This document shows positions 24,549 to 35,000 of a DNA stretch of 64,000 bases, piece after piece (position 1 is the first letter of the stretch; each line of letters opens with the position of its first letter). The DNA is from Sacculina carcini (taxonomy: Eukaryota > Arthropoda > Thecostraca > Sacculinidae). The position numbers and the translations under genes are program-made. A model generated the notes under the pieces. It was given only the letters and a program-made list of their open reading frames with translations, was not told where the DNA came from and ran no database searches. The DNA lies in the NCBI GenBank assembly GCA_916048095.2, contig OU696571.1:11030449-11094448 (forward strand), written 5' to 3'.

Positions 24549-24848
24549 TACACTGACATAAATAAACATACGCGAATACACAAGCACACAACATTTTCTC
24601 GGAGAGTAAATCGGAAGCAAAAATGATGGAATCAGATGCATGTCATTCATTGTTGCCGACGAAAATTATTTGTGTTTGCAAATGTAGTACTAGGGTGTTA
24701 TTTAAAAAATTATGAGACGGAATGAAAGAGTAAACACCGGTAGACGTTCTGATTTACAAGGATTATTTTCAATGGATTGATTTTCAAGGATTCTGAAATA
24801 TTTTGAGGGAGGATATTTTCTCGCAGAACATTTCAAATTGGCTCATTT

Positions 24849-25110
24849 CAAATTGGTCAATGAAATGCTATTGAAAGAGCGGAGTAGACTGTTTATTGTT
24901 ATAAATTTACTTATTTATTCATATTTTTCAAAATATATTTCCTATTTATTCATATTTATTCAAAAATATATTTCCTATTTATTCATATTTATTCAAAAAT
25001 ATATTTCCAATTTATTCATATTTATTCAAAAATATATTTCCTATTTATTCATATTTATTGAAATTTATTTTGTATTTATTATGTATATTGTTAATTATTC
25101 TTCGTTTGTT
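24849..25110 (+). mobile_element. LINE 3' end with tandem AT-rich tail
   Basis: The first bases encode the peptide LVNEMLLKERS, nearly the same as the C-terminus of the LINE frame at 30251-30568 (KVNEMLLKERN). A tail of about four 33-bp units containing TATTTATTCATATTTATTC follows. This is a 5'-truncated LINE insertion whose tail has expanded into a minisatellite. Confidence 0.7.
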
Positions 25111-25129
25111 AATATTTATTGTTATTTGC

Positions 25130-25350
25130 AGAGGCGGGCGCGCGAACCTTTTTTTGGGTTCCGAATCCGAACCCGAATCTTCGCTGGTTTTGAGTTCCGA
25201 ACCTCCGAATAGCGAAGCCAATTTTCAAAGTTTGGTTGCGAACATTTATCCCCGAACCTCCGAATATTTACAAAATAGCAAAGCGAACCTTAATTCCGAT
25301 ACCTTCCGAACATTTCAAAACCTAAATTTTACACATTCCGATTCTCCGAA
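25130..25350. repeat. CCGAA-rich repeat segment, left
   Basis: Dense GAACCTCCGAAT/CCGAATCCGAACC motifs. A related segment in the opposite sense (TTCGGAGGTTCGGATTCG) lies at 28540-28630, on the other side of the piggyBac. It may be the remains of one element interrupted by the piggyBac insertion. I do not recognise it. Confidence 0.5.
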
Positions 25351-25523
25351 TCTAAATTTCCGATTGAAAAAATGTTTAATATATTTACATTATTTATTAA
25401 ACAAGTAAGACAACAACAAGACAGTAAGAAATGAAAACAAAGCTGCGCAAGGTAATCACCGGCGCATGCGCAGTGGTTGCGAATCACTAACATGACGAGT
25501 CTGTGTGGCATGCAACGAGTTAA

Positions 25524-28211
25524 CCTTTATTTTACCAATGTTCCCACACGGGAACATTTGTAGACCTCTCTTCAACCAATTTTTGAAATATTTATGCACT
25601 TATTTTCCATATAATATTAATATCAGCGGATGGAGAATTAATCGCTCTTTCGTCTGAACGTAAATATTTTACGTTAAAAAATATTAATTTGCACTAAAAT
25701 AACCTTGTAATAACGTTATTTTCATTTCTCGGAGCCACTTCAATAGTTCTGCTTAAAAACTAAGTAAATACTAATTTATTTTCTTTATCTTCTCACAACA
25801 TATTCACTAGCTTTGAATCGATACATCAAAGAAAATTACAGTAATTCAGATAGTATATTTTGGGTTTCAGAGCAAGTCAAATTTCAATGTTCCCGTGTGG
25901 GAACAAATGGACATTTTCAACAGAAACTTGCTAGGAGCGCTCTCCCTCTTTAACTCTCGTGAACTCGCGCAAGACAGCCTGAATGAGTCCCCTTCCTGAG
26001 TGATGCAATCAATGATAGTTTGGCGTCATCTTTTTGAATGTCCAAGTGATGCTGACAACATCAGCACACTTTAGTTTTGTTCTACTTGTTACAGAGAGAG
26101 GTGTGATACTAGTGTGCTAATCATGGATCCCGAGAACAATTTTGTTACTTTGTCCGAAGCAATGGAAAGTATTGACCATTCGACCGAGACTCAAAACATT
26201 GTGATACTCCCTCCAGACAGTGGTGGTACTGCTATGGATAGCGACGTGGAGGATGCCGACACCATCATGGCGAGTGATGAAGAATTGTTTCAACCAGCCG
26301 GCCGACTGCAGGTTGACGTGGACGATGAGGATGAGAGTGAAGATAATTCACTGGCGGATACAAGGACAAGCCAGCAACCAAAAATCGCCATGGAGAAAAG
26401 CTAGTCGTTTTTTGGCTGATATTGAGAGTGATGAACCGGAAAGCTTGCTTGAGGCACACCCTTATTTGGCTGGATTTTCGCCCGACCAGCTGTGGTAGTG
26501 CATATTTTGTAAATACTTTATGGACTTGATTGTGTGCCAAACCAACACATGTATGCCAGGAGAGATAAGAACAACTCTGATTTTGAGGTGAACCACGACG
26601 AAATCCTAACTTTTATGAGTATTTTACTTATATCTGGCTACCGTGAAGTGCCACATGAACAACATATTAGTCATGCACAACTATTGGTCCACGCAGCCAG
26701 ATTTTGGTGTGAGACTGGTGTCGAACGCAATGTCTCGAAAACGATTCAATAATCTCAAAATAATGTTGCATTTCGCTGATAACAGGCATCTTCCTTCCGG
26801 TGATAAGCTCGCGAAAATTCGCCAGATATATACCAAGTTGAATGAAAATTTAATTAAGCATGGTGTTTTGGGGAGAAAATTCAGTATTGACGAATCCATG
26901 GTGCCATATTATGGACGCCATTCGGCCAAAATGTTCATCAAACACAAGCCAATACAATTTGTTTACAAATTATGGGTACTTTGTGGAAGTGATGGGTATC
27001 CATACCGGCTGAAGCTCTACGCTGGCAAGCAGACATGCCAAAAACAACTCCCCTGCAGCACGATAGTAGTTGACCAAATGGTTGATACGCTTCTTGCTCA
27101 TTCATCGCCTACAAAACACGAGCTGCTTTTGACAACTTTTTCACTTCACGCACCTTGCTGAAGTCACTCCCTGAGAGGAACGTAAAGGCAACTGGCACCA
27201 TACGTGAAGCAAGGTCTGGTGGTGCATCAAAATCTATGCAATACAGTGCAGCCATGAAAAAGCTACCAAGAGGTAGCTTTGACTACCGGTGTAAATGGGT
27301 GCAAATGGCACGATAATTCCATCGTGAGCATCGCCATCAACCACCAGAATCATATGCCTGTGAAGGAGGCGACTCGGCGAGTGAGAGGTGCAAGCTCCAT
27401 AAAAGTGAAGCAACCACACCTCGTCCACACGTACAATGAGGGTATGGGGGTGTTGATCTTATGTACCGTCTCCTGGCAGCATATCGGCCGTCAATAAGAG
27501 GAAAGAAATGGTACTGGCCTCTTTTTTCGAATGCGATCAACGTATCTGTTGTGTCTGCATGACGGTTACATTGTCTTGTGACTGACACACCTCTGTCCCA
27601 TTTGTATTTCAGAAGATAGATAACCCTCTGTTTATTGAAGTCAGTCAGTCATTGTCGTGATCAACGCCACATCTCGACTGATACGCCGCCTGATGTTCGA
27701 CGTGACGGTCGCGATTATTACAAGCGACCGTGTAAGCAAGGAAGATGTGTGGTTTGCAAGAAAAACACCAGATATGAGTGTGATAAATATCAAGTGAGGC
27801 TGCATTATGACGGAAACACCAAGTGCGCGCATAGTTTTCATACGATATAACGTGTTTTGCAGCGACTTTTGTGCATACATTTGTGTATCAGCATTATGTC
27901 AATGAATTTTAATTGTGATATTTAATGAATGTTGATCGGAATACACTTTTATTGTTTTATTGTATTTCTATGGTGAAAATGGCAATGTTTTTCCTATGCC
28001 GAAAAACAAGAGCGAATAACTAGTGCGACGAAATTGACAAGTTTATGTTGTATAAATCCATTTGTTCCCACACGACAACATACCCATATCTTAAAAAGTT
28101 ATGGATGAAATTGCTTGATTTTTGCAGAATACATTTAGCTGACCTATTGCAGCCAATTTACAAGATTTAATGGGAAAATTCCAACTCTAACCATACGTGG
28201 TAAAATAAAGG
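25524..28211 (+). mobile_element. piggyBac transposon, 2688 bp, terminal repeats intact
   Basis: Terminal inverted repeats of 14 bp (CCTTTATTTTACCA at 25524, TGGTAAAATAAAGG at 28198) are bounded on both sides by TTAA (25520-25523 and 28212-28215), the piggyBac target site. A palindrome TGTTCCCACACGGGAACA lies about 15 bp inside the left end and recurs at 25888-25905 (inverted sense), with an imperfect form near 28068. The transposase inside is broken. Confidence 0.92.
26114..27849 (+). pseudogene. piggyBac (PGBD-like) transposase, frameshifted
   Basis: An acidic N-terminal region starts near 26123 (MDPENNFVTLSEAMESIDHS) and is broken near 26400. The core DDE_Tnp_1_7-type domain follows in pieces: ARRDKNNSDFEV near 26550, then a long frame 26643-27161 with YWSTQPDFGVRLVSNAMSR and the first catalytic Asp in SIDESMVPYYGRHS. 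The second Asp (FDNFFTS) appears in another frame near 27130 and the third (CKWHDNS) near 27300. A C-terminal cysteine-rich zinc finger (CKQGRCVVCKKNTRYECDK) lies around 27733-27790. At least four frame changes and a stop make it non-functional, but all three catalytic Asp codons survive. Confidence 0.9.
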
Positions 28212-28215
28212 TTAA

Positions 28216-28530
28216 ACACCAGTATATTTCCAAATTCAAAAAAGAGAAGTCCAAGCAGTAATACTAGTCTTTGTTTCGCATTGCTGAACACAGTTACACA
28301 GGCTTGCATATTGAGCACATTTCGAGCAGTGGTCATTTGAGACACACACACACACTTACACGCCCATACTGAAATTAAAGTAGAGAAGCGATAAAGTACA
28401 ACACAACAGTAATGGTCATGGGAGTCTCTATAAGTTGTAAGTTGTAAAGTTAGTTGTTACGGAAACACAGGCGTCACCAAATCTGTATGTCAAGTAAAAG
28501 TTAAAACGAATGTTTGGTCGTCTTCATTTT
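28216..28530. other. no gene recognised
   Basis: AT-rich flank of the piggyBac element. Confidence 0.55.
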
Positions 28531-28539
28531 TTCGTATTT

Positions 28540-28700
28540 TTCCCGGGATTCGGAGGTTCGGATTCGCGAAAAAAGACGTCCCGAACCCGGAAGTCCGAAT
28601 CTTTTTTGACTTCGGTCCGAATCGTTATCCTAATCACCGTTACACACGGGAGCACACACACACACAGACACACACACAGACACACACACACGCACACACA
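28540..28700. repeat. CCGAA/TTCGG repeat segment, right, and CA microsatellite
   Basis: TTCGGAGGTTCGGATTCG and CCCGAACCCGGAAGTCCGAA motifs up to about 28625, then an interrupted CA repeat (28652-28706). Confidence 0.6.
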
Positions 28701-29189
28701 CACACAAACACTAGCGACCAATCAGCGGCGAGCTGGTCACTTGCCCGCCGCCGCGGGACATGAACATGTCATGAACACAGTCCTACAAGTCGAGTCAAAG
28801 CATCTCGCTTTGATTGACACACGAGCACACACCGACATAACCATAACACTAACACGCTCACACACTCCTACACACTCACATCACATTTTTATTCATTGTT
28901 GTTTGTTGTCACTTATTGAATCATATTTCATTTGTCTGTTGGTTGTTGCTTATTGTTATTTATTTAGTTGTTTATAATTATTTATTCTTATTGATTTATG
29001 GGTGTTATTTATTGGAGCACTTATTTGTTTATTTTACATTTTTGTTGTCATTTATTTAATCACATCTATATATTCACTTATTTATTTGTTAATTGTTGTT
29101 ATTTATTGAGGAGTGTGTGCGGAATGACATTATGGGGTGTTATTTCAGCTGTTGTGTGTGCTATATTTGTACAATTATACATATATATA

Positions 29190-29309
29190 TATATAGTGAT
29201 ATCTCATCCAACTGAGTTTGTCTGGAACCAAGTGGTTCACGGCCACTGTACGGCACATCCAAGTGGTACTAGATCGCAAAAAAGGTAGAGAACCACTGTG
29301 CTAGACAAT
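29190..29309 (+). repeat. hAT-like terminal repeat fragment (family E)
   Basis: This segment matches 60828-60946: ATAGTGATATCT.ATC.AACTGAGTTT through CCAAGTGGTACT.GATC to a GAACCACTG-type end. The CACTG end with an inverted TCTCAACC core suggests a hAT non-autonomous element; only the right part is recognised. Confidence 0.6.
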
Positions 29310-29696
29310 CTGCACCAGAAGCACACGACGCTATGACTGCGACGAAGCCCATCACCTGAGAGTCCATCATCAACCACGCTCTCGCCTCCGCCCGTGCTTT
29401 TCAGTGCTCACCACAGTCTGCCTATCTTCTACCACATCGGTTGCCTCGACAAGGCGCGCCAGCGGGACCTGAACATGTACCATTCTCCCACGGATTACGG
29501 TGATCTTCAGCACCCTGTCGCAGCCAGCCGCGATTTCGTCGTCCACCTATACCACGTCGTGCTACTTTCCGACTGACATCAAAATGCTCGGATTTCAGGC
29601 AGCCCTCACCTCAAACTAGATATCCAGCACCAGCATCTTCCAGCGTCAGCTCAGTGATTCGTTCAGCTTCAATGCAGACGGCCTTATTTGGGAAAA

Positions 29697-29810
29697 CCCT
29701 CGTATTATTATCATTATTATTATTATTAATTACCGGCAAATTCAGTAGCAAGTTTAGAGTGCAAGCACTATCACCACCCTAAGGTGGCCCCATGTACCGG
29801 AAACGCCCAA
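29697..29810 (-). repeat. repeat family G, inverted copy
   Basis: Reverse complement of the block at 7788-7915, including the (ATT)n tail. Confidence 0.65.
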
Positions 29811-30240
29811 AAGATTCAGAGAGGAGAGTTCGTAAAGAAAAGAATTCTAGAAAGAGAGTTAGAAAAGAAAATAATAAATAAATACCAATAAATAATAAAC
29901 CACCATCCGATAACACTCCATAATGGCACTGCGCCCACGTTCCTCAATAAACAACAACAATCAACAATAAATATATGATTCAATAAATGACAATCATCAA
30001 TAAATGTGAATACATATTAATAAATAAGTAACAAATAACAATCAACAAAAATATATATGATTATAATATATATTATATAATATAACAGGCAACACTGAGT
30101 AAAAGTATGATTAAATAAAATTAACAACCAATAATAAATAGTAATAAATAGAGAGTAAAACAAGAATGAATATAAATAAATAGAAAATATATATCAACAA
30201 ATATGAATAAATAACAATATATATATATATAAATAAATAA
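29811..30240. repeat. AATAA-rich low-complexity DNA
   Basis: Repeated AATAAATA and ATATAT tracts. On the minus strand it follows the LINE frame at 30251 and is probably its AT-rich tail. Confidence 0.6.
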
Positions 30241-30250
30241 GACTCAACAG

Positions 30251-30568
30251 TCAATTCCGCTCTTTCAGTAGCATTTCATTGACTTTGGCCTTGAATTTGT
30301 TCAAATTGATCTGCGAGAAAGCCTCCTCCTTCAACGTGTTCCAAGTAGCCACAGTGGCCGGAAGAAAGCAACGTTGGAATTGTTTTGTACGATAACGAAT
30401 TGGAGCCATGCACTGGGAATGCTGTCTGGATGTAAACCGTGTGCTTCTTGCTGTCACGAAATCATCAGGAATTAACTTGCTCATCGGATAACGGTCGTTG
30501 TGCTTGATCTTGTACAGCATACACACGCTGCTGACCTTTCGACGATGGCAAGAATAACCAGGAACCAA
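30251..30568 (-). pseudogene. C-terminus of a non-LTR retrotransposon ORF2
   Basis: A 105-residue open frame resembles the C-terminal end of LINE reverse transcriptases of the jockey/I-like type (HRRKVSSVCMLYKIKHND, then a Gln-Phe-x-Arg-x-Phe-Leu-Pro-Ala ... Trp-Asn-Thr-Leu signature). The upstream part is missing, so the insertion is 5'-truncated. An identical C-terminal peptide occurs at 24849. The AT-rich tail extends to lower coordinates. Confidence 0.75.
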
Positions 30569-30569
30569 G

Positions 30570-31968
30570 TCACCACAGATGAAAACACCGATGGCACAAT
30601 TGCTATTTATATTATGGCAGCGGTACTCATCGTTCTTGAAGATTACGAGTACCGCACAGACAGAGAAGATATACAGAATCAGCAGGTGTCAACTCTAGCG
30701 CGTCACTATCAACCAGCGGGAAAATAAAGTCGATGCCCATGTTTCGCCGATTTCTATGGGTAAGCTAATGAAACGTTCACAATTTACGAAAGCTCCAAAA
30801 CAGGTTATAACAGTCATCAACAGAATATAAGACCATATACGTGTACACAAATGAAACATTAAAACTTTACAATTATAGTACAAACGCCTCGCTTCATTTG
30901 TGCGACCCAAAATAACGTGCACAACACGCATAAACACACAATATAAATGAAATAAGCAAGCATAAATGCAATAAAACGCACCGCTATAATTTAATAATGT
31001 GATTGCATGTTTTGTCATGACTAGATAATGTGACAAATGGAAAGACAATCAACTATTAATTAACGCATCATCATCATCATAGGTTTACGGCGTCCATATC
31101 ATCACATGGCCAATCATTCTAAAGTCCCTTTGCAAATGTCTTTCAACTGTTCTCTCCCTTACGCTAATGGGAAAATCGTCACAGATTACCAGAAATCAAA
31201 CGATAAGTTGCAAACGAAAACAGCTCCAGGAATTCCTATTGCGAGTGTTTTGGATTATTGAAAGAAATTCAACTGGACACCTATGTCACTCGGAGCGCCA
31301 TCTTTATGGAAAATATTTTCCTTGATGACTTTCATAGGTGCACCATACATAGAAACAACCCAAGACAAAAAGTGAACGTTCAACGACCATAATTTATATT
31401 ACTCTAACTATTCCATGAATAGTCCGAGTTAGGAATGATTTCGGAGTTAGAAATGAATGGTTCCAGGATTAGCAATGAATGGTGCAATGAATGAGAGAGT
31501 CTCAAACGTAGGGTATCTTCACTCAGTGGATCTAGGCTCACAGTCTTATGTGAGATAACCAACCTTATGATGCACACCCTGAAATGACTTTATGTGGGAC
31601 AGTTGATGTTAAAGAGCGTAGTACCTTTGAGCCCAGAAGTGTCTTTTTCAACGGTACAATAAAGCGAACAAATGATGCCGATGCGAGTGTCTTCAGTAAA
31701 AATGAAAAATGAGACCTCCTCTCTAGCGACTAGCGACATGTGGACAGTACTCCCAGACGAGCACACGTACACACTCACCGATTTAGCTAGAGCGAAATTG
31801 ATCACAAGAACGTCATCGTGTACATACACATGGCAATGATTATGACGATATTTGAGCACAATTACATGAACAATGTGAACTCATTTTCCATTCACAACTC
31901 CAAGTCTACGTATTTCCATCACGATGGAGGAGTAATGGTGCTATGTCCAGCACATTGACAACGAGCGT
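30570..31968. other. downstream flank of the phospholipase gene
   Basis: The 3' untranslated region should lie just below 31969 on the minus strand. I see no canonical AATAAA signal within the first few hundred bases, and no other gene. Confidence 0.5.
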
Positions 31969-32037
31969 TCAGGCGTAGAACTCCATCTTGGATGACATCT
32001 CGTAGTCTTCAGCGGCCTGATCATACATGTCCACACA
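31969..32037 (-). CDS. norpA: norpA exon 22 (residues 1063-1084, stop)
   Basis: [20 protein letters not shown] then YA and TGA. Only 69 nt and outside the computed frames. It aligns without gaps to the fly end. The final four residues Glu-Phe-Tyr-Ala form a PDZ ligand like the norpA C-terminus that binds INAD. Confidence 0.92.
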   Translation of the reverse strand, partial: CVDMYDQAAEDYEMSSKMEFYA

Positions 32038-35000
32038 CTGCAACAAAAACAGTTTTTTTCTGTTGAAGAGCTCTTGGTGATTGAGCTCATGAACTCTTAA
32101 GCTCCTGATTCATTTGTTCTTGAAGAGCTTTTGATGGCATGTCCGTGCATTGCTTAAAAACGCCTCATATATTGAAAAAGTCTGGCTCATTCGGGGCTAC
32201 GACCATTTACCCCAACGTACCAACTGATCCAACGCTTACTGCGATGCGATGAACACCGAGCGATAGCCACGATGCTACAGGCCGTGAGTGAATCTGACAG
32301 TGGCGTATCTAGAGACTGAGTTATGTCAATGATCATCTTTGACAATTTTTATCATCTACGTGGAGTTTATGGTAGGGTTGGTTAGCTTTGGTTAGGTTAG
32401 GTTAGATAATGTTTGGTTGGGTCAGGTGGGTTATGTTAGGCTAGACTTGGTTAGCTTAGGCTCTGTATACCTGTAATGAGGTTGGGATATAACATACAAC
32501 TAATAAATATAGCTAGATGAATAGCAGCTAATAAATATAGCTTATAGATGGTCACTCGCATAGTTTAGTTTCTAGATACGCCACTGTCAGATTCACTCAC
32601 GGCCGGTGAGTCATCGCTCGGCCGGTGTTCATCGCATCGTATCAGCGTTGGACCAGATGGTACGTTGGATCACTTGGTACTAGAGCCATGATTGAATGAG
32701 CGGCTCTAGTACCAAGTGATCCAACGTACCATCTGGTCCAACGGCTGGCTCATTCAATCATTTGTATGTTTATATATGTTGGTATCCTTGTGCAGAAATC
32801 AGATATGAATATATCTGAATTACATCCTAATTTTTATTTCCCGCTGTAACATTCCAGGGTGATGAGCAACCTCTAGAGCATATTTGTTGTCAAAAATACT
32901 TCAAAAACGCTATTTACATTTGGGACGCTTTTTTGTTTTAAATTCAAAATCAAATTTTGGCCTTGATATTATGATCAAACGGCGTCAATATAAACATTCC
33001 CATTGTAATCGCCCACAATCATACTACACAAAACAGTGTTTATGAATTTGCGCGGGCGGTTAACCCGTACGGAAATGAGTATATTAAAAAAACAAAGACT
33101 CACGGCTTTGATGTCTCTGTGGAGGTCTTGCAGTTGTTGTTCGTGCTGAATCTTGAGTCGCTCCAGCTCCTTGTTCTGTCGGAAAGCCATCACCTTGCGT
33201 TCCTCGATGAATTTTTTCGTGTTGATCTGGTTCTTCTCGCGAATAATGCGATCTCTTTCGGCCTTGTTTCTCAGCGATTTGTCTTGCGTCACCTCTTTGG
33301 CAGTGTCCACTGAAGTCTTGGCCTGTTGTGACCTCAACTCGCGATTTTCTCTATTCAATTACAAACATTCGTGCTAAATAAATCAACTAAGTTCCTGTAT
33401 TTATCACACAAGAAATTAAACTCTTATATATACTCATATATGTACGTATATTTTTACGGAATTTTGATTTCTGTTTTACCCGCCCGTCTTGCGGAGTAAT
33501 ACATACAGCAAAAGTAAAATAAAATAAACACGAAGTCAGTTGTATAATATCTATAATAAACATTTATATTTTTCTTCTGAATCAGATCAATTTATTCCAC
33601 ATCATCAAAGTTATATTTGGCTTCCATTCAAACTGGATATAATGTGATAAAATATTGAAAATAATATACTGGATATAATATTGAATTGACCAATCCATGC
33701 ATTATATACATGTGTTATTGTGTTATATGAATGGTTTTGTCTTATCAATTTAAGTTCGGCTCTGTAATGTATAAAGCAATACGCAAAATACAAGAAGTAC
33801 AGACCTTCTAGCAGCAAATATCCAGCACAATGCCAATTTGATGATAGTAATATACAGAGTAAGGTTTATAGTGTTTCCATCTACGTAGGGCGTAGATTTG
33901 TGTTGAGGCTCGGGGGGATGACAGCCATCATGCATTAGTGTTCAAGGTTGACTCAGTTGGTCAATTGCATGGGACCCTAAAACCATTTATGCCTATTCAA
34001 TTATTACACACATACATGAATGAACAGTATATTGCATATTTAGCATAAGTATATTGTATAATTGCATACACATACACACTTGCGTATTGTTACGTTGTTG
34101 ATTTTGATGACAAAATAATCAATGAACAAAACTCAGCATGATTTTCGGGCGTATAATTGCATATTCATCCCCATCCACTTTGTCGGGGGTATATATACCC
34201 ACATACCCCAGGATCTAAGCCCATGTTCATCTGGGACAGGAGTTCTTAACCGGGGTTGTTCTCACCCCTAGGGGGTGCGATCCTGGTTCCCAAATTGTGC
34301 GAGAGTTCCTGTAAAAAATAAGGAAAATAGGTTTTACTTTTATATTTCTTCATGGAAAAACTTAAAGCAGACAAAAATAACTTTTAGCTGTATAAACTTT
34401 AAGCTGTTGAACATAAAGGTTTGATGTTACGTCGTTTGTATTTATAACTTCTCCATAAATCTTTCAAGAGTCTATGAGATGCGAGAACTGACTTCTGATT
34501 TGAAAAGGCTGCGAACACGGACAAAGGTCAAGAACCACTGATCTGGGACTTATTGTTGTACCTCGATATTGAGTATAATCCTGACTATAGCTAACCTCTC
34601 GAAGCGTGCTTCTAGCTGTTTGATCTGACCACTGTGAGCGGCCTCCATCATGCGCCGCAGCAAATGTTGTTGGCCACAACACTGTTCTTTCTGCAACTGC
34701 CACATCTCCCGCTTGTGTCTGCCGACCATCTCCGACCATGAAGCAATCTGCTCTCGCACCATACTCATCACGGCCGGGTCATTTTCATCCCTGATATCAG
34801 CGTTCACGACGGAAAACGCCAAATCATTCATTTTTAATCTCGTTGGAGGTACTGAATCCCTCACATCCACCCGTTCTATACATGCAATCAGCGAACCCTT
34901 CGTGTTTTAAGTATTGAAAGAAAAATCACAAATCACGTACGATCAAGACAGTCACAAAACTAGGCTACTACTGAGCGGACCGAGTTGCTTGCAGCACAGA

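Noticed and set aside
33119-33377. Plus-strand frames at 33119 and 33153
   Set aside because: Antisense shadows of norpA exon 21.
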